DNA of 64,000 nucleotides, taken from Owenia fusiformis (lineage: Eukaryota; Annelida; Polychaeta; Sabellida; Oweniidae). The notes beneath the pieces are model-generated. The model saw only the letters and a program-made list of their open reading frames with translations. It was not told where the DNA came from and ran no database searches. The position numbers and the translations under genes are program-made. The first letter of the stretch is position 1. Each line of letters begins with the position of its first letter. Where the stretch lies: NCBI GenBank assembly GCA_903813345.2, contig CAIIXF020000502.1, positions 1-64,000 of the forward strand, read 5' to 3'. Positions 41,403 to 54,874 of this stretch are shown one piece after another.

Positions 41403-42724
41403 TCACATGTGAAAGTGACCAAAATTTTTTAAAACTACTCAGAATCGCCCAGAATTGAAGTTTATTAGTGTGAAACATATTTTGGACGGAGGCAAAAAGG
41501 GGAATTTTCATGAACAAATTTAATGTTTTTGCTGAATCAGCAGTTTTCGCTTTTTACCCCCAAACCACTGATTTTGACGATATTTGGCTACAATTTGTCC
41601 TTAGTGACCCCTAAATGTCATTTGTTGTCGTAAATGGGAAGCCAACGAGTTGCTATTCATCATAAAGATTGAATTTTCCATCTTATGGTTTCCAGTATAG
41701 AAAGAAGGTACATATCGGGGGTGCAGTCAGAAATTGGTGAGTTAAGTGTCAATTTTTGATGTATTTGTTCACTCTGAATGACTACATTCGAGCTAAAAAA
41801 TATCTCAAAAGTCCCAATTCTCTAGGCCAGAGTCAAAACTGATCAAATTTGTCATCATTTTTCAAATCAGGAGGTTGTTGAATGGAATAAAGTATGAAAA
41901 AGTGATGATTTTAGTAAGATTTTGCCAAAAGTGGGCCAAATTTGTCCAATTTTCTGGTTCACGGTTCAGTGATTTTGGCTAAAAATCGCAATATGCAATA
42001 AAATACTCAATTTCTTGACACGATACTGAAAAATGTCACCATCAGGCAGTGGATTTCATGATGTAAATGAAAAACTAGTCAAATTAAAGGAAACCATTGG
42101 GTTCTTGGAAAAATGACCCCAGGGGTAATGAAGTAGCCATATTTTTCATAATTGCTGTCAGAATATTCTTAAACTGCACAAAACTACTTGAAAAACTCTA
42201 GTAAATTGGAAAAACGCAATTTAAAGCCAGAAATCATCCAACCATGTGGCTATTAGGCCAAAATGCCCTAATACGTCACTTCCGCTGAATAGAAAAAAGT
42301 AGTATTCAAAATAAATGTAGTCCCACACAATTGTGATCATGACGAGTCAGTAAGCTAGTATGTAGGCACAGTTGTAATCTTTTTGCAATGGCAACATGCC
42401 ATTTCTTCTGAAAATGCGTTTATTTGGGTTATCTGAAGGAAAATTTCGAGTCAAGTGGCGTATTAATTTTGCCTTCATTTTTGTGAATTTCAATTTGTGT
42501 CTGCAGAGAGAGGGGGTAGTGTCACAATTGACCAATTATTTCAAAAAGTAGATGATTGGCCCCTATTGAGTTTAGTGTCAAGATGTAGCTTAGACATAGC
42601 TTTAGAACCTCAGATAGGCCAGTGAGGCCACATAAATCCATAACTCGAGATAAAAAGTCAGGCGTTTGCCCTTTTGCCCATTGACTAGTATGGTGACGTG
42701 AATTAGGGCAGTTTTGCCTATTAG
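41403..42724 (+). repeat. Unit 34, long, 1,322 bp
   Basis: Element at 42257-42717. Block B alleles. Last normal unit before the rearranged pair. Confidence 0.95.
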
Positions 42725-43593
42725 TCACATGTGAAAGTGACCAAAATTTTTTAAAACTACTCAGAATCGCCCAGAATTGAAGTTTATTAGTGTGAAACAT
42801 ATTTTGGACGGAGGCAAAAAGGGGAATTTTCATGAACAAATTTAATGTTTTTGCTGAATCAGCAGTTTTCGCTTTTTACCCCCAAAACCACTGATTTTGA
42901 CGATATTTGGCTACAATTTTGTCCTTAGTGACCCCTAAATGTCATTTGTTGTCGTAAATGGGGAAGCCAACGAGTTGCTATTCATCATAAAGATTGAATT
43001 TTCATCTTATGGTTTCCAGTATAGAAAGAAGGTACATATCGGGGTGCAGTCAGAAATTGGTGAGTTAAGTGTCAATTTTTGATGTATTTGTTCACTCTGA
43101 ATGACTACATTCGAGCTAAAAAATATCTCAAAAGTCCCAATTCTCTAGGCCAGAGTCAAAACTGATCAAATTTGTCATCATTTTTCAAATCAGGAGGTTG
43201 TTGAATGGAATAAAGTATGAAAAGTGATGATTTTTGTAAGATTTTGCCAAAAAGTGGGCAAATTTGTCCAATTTTCTGGTTCACGGTTCAGTGATTTTGG
43301 CTAAAAATCGCAATATGCAATAAAATACTCAATTTCTTGACACGATACTGAAAAATGTCACCATCAGGCAGTGGATTTCATGATGTAAATGAAAAACTAG
43401 TCAAATTTAAAGGAAACCATTGGTTCTTTGAAAAATGACCCCAGGGTAATGAAGTAGCCATATTTTTCATAATTGCTGTCAGAATATTCTTAAACTGCAC
43501 AAAACTACTTGAAAAACTCTAGTAAATTGGAAAAACGCAATTTAAAGCCAGAAATCATCCAACCATGTGGCTATTAGGCCAAAATGCCCTAAT
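42725..43593 (+). repeat. Unit 35, rearranged, about 869 bp
   Basis: A nearly normal core with T,T distal alleles runs through CTATTAG (43571-43577) into the first 16 bases of the inserted element (to GCCCTAAT), then jumps to the TTTTTTAAA motif of the next core. It skips the rest of the element and the first 20-odd bases of a core. The breakpoint lies in an A/T-rich overlap around 43590-43596. Confidence 0.88.
43578..43593. mobile_element. Left-end remnant of the inserted element
   Basis: Only GCCAAAATGCCCTAAT of the left terminus survives, directly after CTATTAG, before the jump into the next core. It shows that unit 35 descends from a filled unit or recombined with one, and is not a clean empty site. 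Confidence 0.7.
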
Positions 43594-44255
43594 TTTTTAA
43601 ACTTCAGAATCGCCCAGAATAAGTAGTAAACATATTTAGAAAAGGCAAAAAGAATTTTCATGAACACATAATATGTGAATCACAGTCGCTACAAAACCAC
43701 TGATTTTGACGATATGGCACAATTGTCCTAGTATAATCATTTGTTGCAATGGAAGCAACGATTTGCTATTCTCTAAAATTGATTTTGCATCTATGTTTTA
43801 TATGAAGAAGTTACATATCTGGTCAAGAAATTGTGAGTTACGTGTCATTTTTGATGTATTGGTTCACTCTGAATTTGAGAAAATTCTCAAGCCCAATTCT
43901 CTAGGCAGAGTCAAAACTGATCAATTTGTCATCATTTTTCAAATCAGGAGGTTGTTGAATGGATAAAGTATGAAAATGATGATTGTAAGATTTTGCCAAA
44001 AGTGGCCAATTGTCCAATTTTGGTTCAAGTTCAGTGATTTGGCTAAAAATCGCAATATGCAATAAAATACTCATTTCTTGACAGAACCTGAAAAATGTCA
44101 TCAGGCAGTGGACATGATGTAAATGAAAAACTCGTCAAATAAAAACCATGGGTTCAAATCCCAGGGTAATGCGTAGCCATTTTTCATAATTGCTGTCTAT
44201 TCTTTGCCTATTGACTAGTATGGAAACGGAATTAGGGCCAGTTTGTGGCTATTAG
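43594..44255 (+). repeat. Unit 36, rearranged and eroded, about 662 bp
   Basis: A core with very many one- to several-base losses. It runs to the TTGCTGTC motif near 44196, then jumps into the right end of the element (TTGCCTATTGACTAGTATGG, from about 44202), finishing GGCCAGTTTGTGGCTATTAG. It keeps T-type wording at 43983 and a block C-like TTTTGCATC at 43785. It is the most eroded unit in the window. Confidence 0.88.
44202..44248. mobile_element. Right-end remnant of the inserted element
   Basis: The last 45 or so bases of the element (TTGACTAGTATGG followed by ATTAGGGC) are joined to a core interrupted near 44196. The outermost bases are replaced by GTTTGTGG, the same wording as at the end of unit 11. 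Confidence 0.65.
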
Positions 44256-45577
44256 TCACATGTGAAAGTGACCAAATTTTTTTAAAACTACTCAGAATCG
44301 CCCAGAATTGAAGTTTATTAGTGTGAAACATATTTTGACGGAGGCAAAAAGGGAATTTTCATGAACAAATTTAATGTTTTTTGCTGAATCAGCAGTTTTC
44401 GCTTTTTACCCCCAAAACCACTGATTTTGACGATATTTGGCTACAATTTTGTCCTTAGTGACCCCTAAATGTCATTTGTTGTCGTAAATGGGGAAGCCAA
44501 CGAGTTGCTATTCATCATAAAGATTGAATTTTCCATCTTATGGTTTCCAGTATAGAAAGAAGGTACATATCGGGGGTGCAGTCAGAAATTGGTGAGTTAA
44601 GTGTCAATTTTTGATGTATTTGTTCACTCTGAATGACTACATTCGAGCTAAAAAATATCTCAAAAGTCCCAATTCTCTAGGCCAGTCAAAACTGATCAAA
44701 TTTGTCATCATTTTTCAAATCAGGAGGTTGTTGAATGGAATAAAGTATGAAAAGTGATGATTTTAGTAAGATTTTGCCAAAAAGTGGGCCAAATTTGTCC
44801 AATTTTCTGGTTCACGGTTCAGTGATTTTGGCTAAAAATCGCAATATGCAATAAAATACTCAATTTCTTGACACGATACTGAAAAATGTCACCATCAGGC
44901 AGTGGATTTCATGATGTAAATGAAAAACTAGTCAAATTTAAGGAAAACCATTGGGTTCTTGGAAAAATGACCCCAGGGGTAATGAAGTAGCCATATTTTT
45001 CATAATTGCTGTCAGAATATTCTTAAACTGCACAAACTACTTGAAAACTCTAGTAAATTGGAAAAACGCAATTTAAAGCCAGAAATCATCCAACCATGTG
45101 GCTATTAGGCCAAATGCCCTAATACGTCACTTCCGCTGAATAGAAAAAAGTAGTATTCAAAAATAAATGTAGTCCCAACACAATTGTGATCATGACGAGT
45201 CAGTAAGCTAGTATGTAGGCACAGTTGTAATCTTTTTGCAATGGCAACATGCCATTTCTTCTGAAAATGCGTTTATTTGGGTTATCTGAAGGAAAATTTC
45301 GAGTCAAGTGGCGTATTAATTTTGCCTTCATTTTTGTGAATTTCAATTTGTGTCTGCAGAGAGAGGGGGTAGTGTCACAATTGACCAATTATTTCAAAAA
45401 GTAGATGATTGGCCCCTATTGAGTTTAGTGTCAAGATGTAGCTTAGACATAGCTTTAGAACCTCAGATAGGCCAGTGAGGCCACATAAATCCATAACTCG
45501 AGATAAAAAGTCAGGCGTTTGCCCTTTTGCCCATTGACTAGTATGGTGACGTGAATTAGGGCAGTTTTGCCTATTAG
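44256..45577 (+). repeat. Unit 37, long, 1,322 bp
   Basis: Element at 45109-45570. Last unit with the block B A,G distal alleles. Confidence 0.95.
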
Positions 45578-46903
45578 TCACATGTGAAAGTGACCAAAAT
45601 TTTTTAAAACTACTCAGAATCGCCCAGAATTGAAGTTTATTAGTGTGAAACATATTTTGGACGGAGGCAAAAAGGGGAATTTTCATGAACAAATTTAATT
45701 TTTGCTGAATCAGCAGTTTTCGCTTTTTACCCCCAAAACCCCTGATTTTGACGATATTTGGCTACAATTTTGTCCTTAGTGACCCCTAAATGTCATTTGT
45801 TGTCGTAAATGGGAAGCCAACGAGTTGCTATTCATCATAAAGATTGAATTTTCCATCTTATGGTTTCCAGTATAGAAAGAAGGTACATATCGGGGGTGCA
45901 GTCAGAAATTGGTGAGTTAAGTGTCCGTTTTTGATGTATTTGTTCACTCTGAATGACTACATTCGAGCTAAAAATATCTCAAAAGTCCCAATTCTCTAGG
46001 CCAGAGTCAAAACTGATCAAATTTGTCATCATTTTTCAAATCAGGAGGTTGTTGAATGGAATAAAGTATGAAAAAGTGATGATTTTTGTAAGATTTTGCC
46101 AAAAGTGGGCCAAATTTGTCCAATTTTCTGGTTCACGGTTCAGTGATTTTGGCCTAAAAATCGCAATATGCAATAAAATACTCAATTTCTTGACACGATA
46201 CTGAAAAATGTCACCATCAGGCAGTGGATTTCATGATGTAAATGAAAACTAGTCCAAATTTAAAGGAAACCATTGGTTCTTTGAAAAATGACCCAGGGGT
46301 AATGAAGTAGCCATATTTTTCATAATTGCTGTCAGAATATTCTTAAACTGCACAAAACTACTTGAAAAACTTCTAGTAAATTGGAAAAAACGCAATTTTA
46401 AAGCCAGAAATCATCCAACATGTGGCTATTAGGCCAAAACTGCCCTAATACGTCACTTCCGCTGAATAGAAAAAAGTAGTATCAAAAATAAATGTAGTCC
46501 CAACACAATTGTGATCATGACGAGTCAGTAAGCTAGTATGTAGGCACAGTTGTAATCTTTTTGCAATGGCAACATGCCATTTCTTCTGAAAATGCGTTTA
46601 TTTGGGTTATCTGAAGGAAAATTTCGAGTCAAGTGGCGTATTAATTTTGCCTTCATTTTTGTGAATTTCAATTTGTGTCTGCAGAGAGAGGGCGGTAGTG
46701 TCACAATTGACCAATTATTTCAAAAAGTAGATGATTGGCCCCTATTGAGTTAGTGTCAAGATGTAGCTTAGACATAGCTTTAGAACCTCAGATAGGCCAG
46801 TGAGGCACATAAATCCATAACTCGAGATAAAAAGTCAGGCGTTTGCCCCTTTTGCCCATTGACTAGTATGGTGACGTGAATTAGGGCAGGTTTTGCCTAT
46901 TAG
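45578..46903 (+). repeat. Unit 38, long, transition unit, 1,326 bp
   Basis: Element at 46433-46896. Block B alleles up to TTTTCCATC near 45855, then block C-like alleles from GTCCGTTTTT near 45926. Unusually, it has several extra bases (GGCCTAAAAATCGC near 46152, TTCTAGTAAATTGG near 46371, GGGCGGTAG near 46691, GCAGGTTTTGCC near 46888). Confidence 0.94.
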
Positions 46904-48230
46904 TCACATGTGAAAGTGACCAAAATTTTTTAAAACTACTCAGATCGCCCAGAATTGAAGTTTATTAGTGTGAAACATATTTTAGACGGAGGCAAAAAGG
47001 GGAATTTTCATGAACAAATTTAATATTTTTGCTGAATCAGCAGTTTTCCGCTTTTTACCCCCAAAACCACTGATTTTGACGATATTGGCTACAATTTTGT
47101 CCTCAGTGACCCCTAAATGTCATTTGTTGTCGTAAATGGGTAAGCCAACGAGTTGCTATTCATCATAAAGATTGAATTTTGCATCTTATGGTTTCCAGTA
47201 TAGAAAGAAGGTACATATCGGGGGTGCAGTCAGAAATTGGTGAGTTAAGTGTCAGTTTTGATGTATTTGTTCACTCTGAATGACTACATTCGAGCTAAAA
47301 AATATCTCAAAAGTCCCAATTCTCTAGGCCAGAGTCAAAACTGATCAAATTTGTCATCATTTTTCAAATCAGGAGGTTGTTGAATGGAATAAAGTATGAA
47401 AAAGTGATGATTTTTGTAAGATTTTGCCAAAAAGTGGGCCAAATTTGTCCAATTTTCTGGTTCACGGTTCAGTGATTTTGGCTAAAAATCGCAATATGCA
47501 ATAAAATACTCAATTTCTTGACACGATACTGAAAAATGTCACCATCAGGCAGTGGATTTCATGATGTAAATGAAAAACTAGTCAAATTTAAAGGAAAAAC
47601 CATTGGGTTCTTTGAAAAATGCCCCAGGGGTAATGAAGTAGCCATATTTTTCATAATTGCTGTCAGAATATTCTTAAACTGCACAAAACTACTTGAAAAA
47701 CTCTAGTAAATTGGAAAAACGCAATTTAAAGCCAGAAATCATCCAACCATGTGGCTATTAGGCCAAAATGCCCTAATACGTCACTTCCGCTGAATAGAAA
47801 AAAGTAGTATTCAAAATAAATGTAGTCCCAACACAATTGTGATCATGACGAGTCAGTAAGCTAGTATGTAGGCACAGTTGTAATCTTTTTGCAATGGCAA
47901 CATGCCATTTCTTCTGAAAATGCGTTTATTTGGGTTATCTGAAGGAAAATTTCGAGTCAAGTGGCGTATTAATTTTGCCTTCATTTTTGTGAATTTCAAT
48001 TTGTGTCTGCAGAGAGAGGGGGTAGTGTCACAATTGACCAATTATTTCAAAAAGTAGATGATTGGCCCCTATTGAGTTTAGTGTCAAGATGTAGCTTAGA
48101 CATAGCTTTAGAACCTCAGATAGGCCAGTGAGGCCACATAAATCCATAACTCGAGATAAAAAGTCAGGCGTTTGCCCTTTTGCCCATTGACTAGTATGGT
48201 GACGTGAATTAGGGCAGTTTTGCCTATTAG
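46904..48230 (+). repeat. Unit 39, long, 1,327 bp
   Basis: Element at 47762-48223. First unit with the full set of block C alleles since unit 1. Confidence 0.95.
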
Positions 48231-49555
48231 TCACATGTGAAAGTGACCAAAATTTTTTAAAACTACTCAGAATCGCCCAGAATTGAAGTTTATTAGTGTG
48301 AAACATATTTTAGACGAGGCAAAAAGGGGAATTTTCATGAACAAATTTAATATTTTTGCTGAATCAGCAGTTTTCGCTTTTACCCCCAAACCACTGATTT
48401 TGACGATATTTGGCTACAATTTTGTCTCAGTGACCCCTAAATGTCATTTGTTGTCGTAAATGGGTAAGCCAACGAGTTGCTATTCATCATAAGATTGAAT
48501 TTTGCATCTTATGGTTTCCAGTATAGAAAGAAGGTACATATCGGGGGTGCAGTCAGAAATTGGTGAGTTAAGTGTCAGTTTTTTGATGTATTTGTTCACT
48601 CTGAATGACTACATTCGAGCTAAAAAATATCTCAAAAGTCCCAATTCTCTAGGCCAGAGTCAAAACTGATCAAATTTGTCATCATTTTTCAAATCAGGAG
48701 GTTGTTGAATGGAATAAAGTATGAAAAAGTGATGATTTTTTGTAAGATTTTGCCAAAAAGTGGGCCAAATTTGTCCAATTTTCTGGTTCACGGTTCAGTG
48801 ATTTGGCTAAAAATCGCAATATGCAATAAAATACTCAATTTCTTGACACGATACTGAAAAATGTCACCATCAGGCAGTGGATTTCATGATGTAAATGAAA
48901 AACTAGTCAAATTTAAAGGAAAACCATTGGGTTCTTTGAAAAATGACCCCAGGTGTAATGAAGTAGCCATATTTTTCATAATTGCTGTCAGAATATTCTT
49001 AAACTGCACAAAACTACTTGAAAAACTCTAGTAAATTGGAAAAACGCAATTTAAAGCCAGAAATCATCCAACCATGTGGCTATTAGGCCAAAATGCCCTA
49101 ATACGTCACTTCCGCTGAATAGAAAAAAGTAGTATTCAAAAATAAATGTAGTCCCAACACAATTGTGATCATGACGAGTCAGTAAGCTAGTATGTAGGCA
49201 CAGTTGTAATCTTTTTGCAATGGCAACATGCCATTTCTTCTGAAATGCGTTTATTGGGTTATCTGAAGGAAAATTTCGAGTCAAGTGGCGTATTAATTTT
49301 GCCTTCATTTTTGTGAATTTCAATTTGTGTCTGCAGAGAGAGGGGGTAGTGTCACAATTGACCAATTATTTCAAAAAGTAGATGATTGGCCCCTATTGAG
49401 TTTAGTGTCAAGATGTAGCTTAGACATAGCTTTAGAACCTCAGATAGGCCAGTGAGGCCACATAAATCCATAACTCGAGATAAAAAGTCAGGCGTTTGCC
49501 CTTTTGCCCATTGACTAGTATGGTGACGTGAATTAGGGCAGTTTTTGCCTATTAG
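48231..49555 (+). repeat. Unit 40, long, 1,325 bp
   Basis: Element at 49087-49548. Block C alleles with a few private indels (GACGAGGC near 48314, AGGTGTAATG near 48952). Confidence 0.95.
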
Positions 49556-50882
49556 TCACATGTGAAAGTGACCAAAATTTTTTAAAACTACTCAGAATCG
49601 CCCAGAATTGAAGTTTATTAGTGTGAAACATATTTTAGACGGAGGCAAAAAGGGGAATTTTCATGAACAAATTTAATATTTTTGCTGAATCAGCAGTTTT
49701 CGCTTTTTACCCCCAAAACCACTGATTTGACGATATTTGGCTACAATTTTGTCCTCAGTGACCCTAAATGTCATTTGTTGTCGTAAATGGGTAAGCCAAC
49801 GAGTTGCTATTCATCATAAAGATTGAATTTTGCATCTTATGGTTTCCAGTATAGAAAGAAGGTACATATCGGGGGTGCAGTCAGAAATTGGTGAGTTAAG
49901 TGTCAGTTTTTGATGTATTTGTTCACTCTGAATGACTACATTCGAGCTAAAAAATATCTCAAAAGTCCCAATTCTCTAGGCCAGAGTCAAAACTGATCAA
50001 ATTTGTCATCATTTTTCAAATCAGGAGGTTGTTGAATGGAATAAAGTATGAAAAAGTGATGATTTTTGTAAGATTTTGCCAAAAAGTGGGCCAAATTTGT
50101 CCAATTTTCTGGTTCACGGTTCAGTGATTTTGGCTAAAAATCGCAATATGCAATAAAATACTCAATTTCTTGACACGATACTGAAAAATGTCACCATCAG
50201 GCAGTGGATTTCATGATGTAAATGAAAACTAGTCAAATTTAAAGGAAAACCATTGGGTTCTTTGAAAAATGACCCCAGGGGTAATGAAGTAGCCATATTT
50301 TTCATAATTGCTGTCAGAATATTCTTAAACTGCACAAAACTACTTGAAAAACTCTAGTAAATTGGAAAAACGCAATTTAAAGCCAGAAATCATCCAACCA
50401 TGTGGCTATTAGGCCAAAATGCCCCAATACGTCACTTCCGCTGAATAGAAAAAAGTAGTATTCAAAAATAAATGTAGTCCCAACACAATTGTGATCATGA
50501 CGAGTCAGTAAGCTAGTATGTAGGCACAGTTGTAATCTTTTTGCAATGGCAACATGCCATTTCTTCTGAAAATGCGTTTATTTGGGTTATCTGAAGGAAA
50601 ATTTCGAGTCAAGTGGCGTATTAATTTTGCCTTCATTTTTGTGAATTTCAATTTGTGTCTGCAGAGAGAGGGGGTAGTGTCACAATTGACCAATTATTTC
50701 AAAAAGTAGATGATTGGCCCCTATTGAGTTTAGTGTCAAGATGTAGCTTAGACATAGCTTTAGAACCTCAGATAGGCCAGTGAGGCCACATAAATCCATA
50801 ACTCGAGATAAAAAGTCAGGCGTTTGCCCTTTTGCCCATTGACTAGTATGGTGACGTGAATTAGGGCAGTTTTGCCTATTAG
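49556..50882 (+). repeat. Unit 41, long, 1,327 bp
   Basis: Element at 50413-50875, with a private substitution near 50425 (GCCCCAATACG for GCCCTAATACG). Confidence 0.95.
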
Positions 50883-52213
50883 TCACATGTGAAAGTGACC
50901 AAAATTTTTTAAAACTACTCAGAATCGCCCAGAATTGAAGTTTATTAGTGTGAAACATATTTTAGACGGAGGCAAAAAGGGGAATTTTCATGAACAAATT
51001 TAATATTTTTGCTGAATCAGCAGTTTTCGCTTTTTACCCCCAAAACCACTGATTTTGACGATATTTGGCTACAATTTTGTCCTCAGTGACCCCTAAATGT
51101 CATTTGTTGTCGTAAATGGGTAAGCCAACGAGTTGCTATTCATCATAAAGATTGAATTTTGCATCTTATGGTTTCCAGTATAGAAAGAAGGTACATATCG
51201 GGGGTGCAGTCAGAAATTGGTGAGTTAAGTGTCAGTTTTTGATGTATTTGTTCACTCTGAATGACTACATTCGAGCTAAAAAATATCTCAAAAGTCCCAA
51301 TTCTCTAGGCCAGAGTCAAAACTGATCAAATTTGTCATCATTTTTCAAATCAGGAGGTTGTTGAATGGAATAAAGTATGAAAAAGTGATGATTTTTGTAA
51401 GATTTTGCCAAAAAGTGGGCCAAATTTGTCCAATTTTCTGGTTCACGGTTCAGTGATTTTGGCTAAAAATCGCAATATGCAATAAAATACTCAATTTCTT
51501 GACACGATACTGAAAAATGTCACCATCAGGCAGTGGATTTCATGATGTAAATGAAAAACTAGTCAAATTTAAAGGAAAACCATTGGGTTCTTTGAAAAAT
51601 GACCCCAGGGGTAATGAAGTAGCCATATTTTTCATAATTGCTGTCAGAATATTCTTAAACTGCACAAAACTACTTGAAAAACTCTAGTAAATTGGAAAAA
51701 ACGCAATTTAAAGCCAGAAATCATCCAACCATGTGGCTATTAGGCCAAAATGCCCTAATACGTCACTTCCGCTGAATAGAAAAAAGTAGTATTCAAAAAT
51801 AAATGTAGTCCCAACACAATTGTGATCATGACGAGTCAGTAAGCTAGTATGTAGGCACAGTTGTAATCTTTTTGCAATGGCAACATGCCATTTCTTCTGA
51901 AAATGCGTTTATTTGGGTTATCTGAAGGAAAATTTCGAGTCAAGTGGCGTATTAATTTTGCCTTCATTTTTGTGAATTTCAATTTGTGTCTGCAGAGAGA
52001 GGGGGTAGTGTCACAATTGACCAATTATTTCAAAAAGTAGATGATTGGCCCCTATTGAGTTTAGTGTCAAGATGTAGCTTAGACATAGCTTTAGAACCTC
52101 AGATAGGCCAGTGAGGCCACATAAATCCATAACTCGAGATAAAAAGTCAGGCGTTTGCCCTTTTGCCCATTGACTAGTATGGTGACGTGAATTAGGGCAG
52201 TTTTGCCTATTAG
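50883..52213 (+). repeat. Unit 42, long, 1,331 bp
   Basis: Element at 51744-52206. One extra A in TTGGAAAAAACGC near 51696, shared with unit 45. Confidence 0.96.
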
Positions 52214-53544
52214 TCACATGTGAAAGTGACCAAAATTTTTTAAAACTACTCAGAATCGCCCAGAATTGAAGTTTATTAGTGTGAAACATATTTTAGACGG
52301 AGGCAAAAAGGGGAATTTTCATGAACAAATTTAATATTTTGCTGAATCAGCAGTTTTCTCGCTTTTTACCCCCAAAACCACTGATTTTGACGATATTTGG
52401 CTACAATTTTGTCCTCAGTGACCCCTAAATGTCATTTGTTGTCGTAAATGGGTAAGCCAACGAGTTGCTATTCATCATAAAGATTGAATTTTGCATCTTA
52501 TGGTTTCCAGTATAGAAAGAAGGTACATATCGGGGGTGCAGTCAGAAATTGGTGAGTTAAGTGTCAGTTTTGATGTATTTGTTCACTCTGAATGACTACA
52601 TTCGAGCTAAAAAATATCTCAAAAGTCCCAATTCTCTAGGCCAGAGTCAAAACTGATCAAATTTGTCATCATTTTTCAAATCAGGAGGTTGTTGAATGGA
52701 ATAAAGTATGAAAAAGTGATGATTTTTGTAAGATTTTGCCAAAAAGTGGGCCAAATTTGTCCAATTTTCTGGTTCACGGGTTCAGTGATTTTGGCTAAAA
52801 ATCGCAATATGCAATAAAATACTCAATTTCTTGACACGATACTGAAAAATGTCACCATCAGGCAGTGGATTTCATGATGTAAATGAAAAACTAGTCAAAT
52901 TTAAAGGAAAACCATTGGGTTCTTTGAAAAATGACCCCAGGGGTAATGAAGTAGCCATATTTTTCATAATTGCTGTCAGAATATTCTTAAACTGCACAAA
53001 ACTACTTGAAAAACTCTAGTAAATTGGAAAAACGCAATTTAAAGCCAGAAATCATCCAACCATGTGGCTATTAGGCCAAAATGCCCTAATACGTCACTTC
53101 CGCTGAATAGAAAAAAGTAGTATTCAAAAATAAATGTAGTCCCAACACAATTGTGATCATGACGAGTCAGTAAGCTAGTATGTAGGCACAGTTGTAATCT
53201 TTTTGCAATGGCAACATGCCATTTCTTCTGAAAATGCGTTTATTTGGGTTATCTGAAGGAAAATTTCGAGTCAAGTGGCGTATTAATTTTGCCTTCATTT
53301 TTGTGAATTTCAATTTGTGTCTGCAGAGAGAGGGGGTAGTGTCACAATTGACCAATTATTTCAAAAAGTAGATGATTGGCCCCTATTGAGTTTAGTGTCA
53401 AGATGTAGCTTAGACATAGCTTTAGAACCTCAGATAGGCCAGTGAGGCCACATAAATCCATAACTCGAGATAAAAAGTCAGGCGTTTGCCCTTTTGCCCA
53501 TTGACTAGTATGGTGACGTGAATTAGGGCAGTTTTGCCTATTAG
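52214..53544 (+). repeat. Unit 43, long, 1,331 bp
   Basis: Element at 53075-53537. Four private changes (one T lost near 52338, TC inserted near 52357, one T lost near 52569, one G gained near 52779) set it apart from the near-identical neighbours. Confidence 0.96.
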
Positions 53545-54874
53545 TCACATGTGAAAGTGACCAAAATTTTTTAAAACTACTCAGAATCGCCCAGAATTGA
53601 AGTTTATTAGTGTGAAACATATTTTAGACGGAGGCAAAAAGGGGAATTTTCATGAACAAATTTAATATTTTTGCTGAATCAGCAGTTTTCGCTTTTTACC
53701 CCCAAAACCACTGATTTTGACGATATTTGGCTACAATTTTGTCCTCAGTGACCCCTAAATGTCATTTGTTGTCGTAAATGGGTAAGCCAACGAGTTGCTA
53801 TTCATCATAAAGATTGAATTTTGCATCTTATGGTTTCCAGTATAGAAAGAAGGTACATATCGGGGGTGCAGTCAGAAATTGGTGAGTTAAGTGTCAGTTT
53901 TTGATGTATTTGTTCACTCTGAATGACTACATTCGAGCTAAAAAATATCTCAAAAGTCCCAATTCTCTAGGCCAGAGTCAAAACTGATCAAATTTGTCAT
54001 CATTTTTCAAATCAGGAGGTTGTTGAATGGAATAAAGTATGAAAAAGTGATGATTTTTGTAAGATTTTGCCAAAAAGTGGGCCAAATTTGTCCAATTTTC
54101 TGGTTCACGGTTCAGTGATTTTGGCTAAAAATCGCAATATGCAATAAAATACTCAATTTCTTGACACGATACTGAAAAATGTCACCATCAGGCAGTGGAT
54201 TTCATGATGTAAATGAAAAACTAGTCAAATTTAAAGGAAAACCATTGGGTTCTTTGAAAAATGACCCCAGGGGTAATGAAGTAGCCATATTTTTCATAAT
54301 TGCTGTCAGAATATTCTTAAACTGCACAAAACTACTTGAAAAACTCTAGTAAATTGGAAAAACGCAATTTAAAGCCAGAAATCATCCAACCATGTGGCTA
54401 TTAGGCCAAAATGCCCTAATACGTCACTTCCGCTGAATAGAAAAAAGTAGTATTCAAAAATAAATGTAGTCCCAACACAATTGTGATCATGACGAGTCAG
54501 TAAGCTAGTATGTAGGCACAGTTGTAATCTTTTTGCAATGGCAACATGCCATTTCTTCTGAAAATGCGTTTATTTGGGTTATCTGAAGGAAAATTTCGAG
54601 TCAAGTGGCGTATTAATTTTGCCTTCATTTTTGTGAATTTCAATTTGTGTCTGCAGAGAGAGGGGGTAGTGTCACAATTGACCAATTATTTCAAAAAGTA
54701 GATGATTGGCCCCTATTGAGTTTAGTGTCAAGATGTAGCTTAGACATAGCTTTAGAACCTCAGATAGGCCAGTGAGGCCACATAAATCCATAACTCGAGA
54801 TAAAAAGTCAGGCGTTTGCCCTTTTGCCCATTGACTAGTATGGTGACGTGAATTAGGGCAGTTTTGCCTATTAG
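53545..54874 (+). repeat. Unit 44, long, 1,330 bp
   Basis: Element at 54405-54867. Matches the block C consensus as far as I can see. Confidence 0.97.

Larger units (their letters stand above)
6720..45577 (+). repeat. Block B: long units with A,G alleles, interrupted by short T,T units
   Basis: Long units here carry A at the site equivalent to 62898 and G at the site equivalent to 63095 (wording TTTTAGTAAG and TTCTTGGAAAA), except the unit at 15549-16869, which is T then G. Every short or rearranged unit inside the block (13310, 20826, 32250, 34423, 37911, 42725, and the 62898-equivalent site of 43594) instead has the T-type wording. Two sequence classes are therefore interleaved rather than one class with random deletions. 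Confidence 0.85.
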
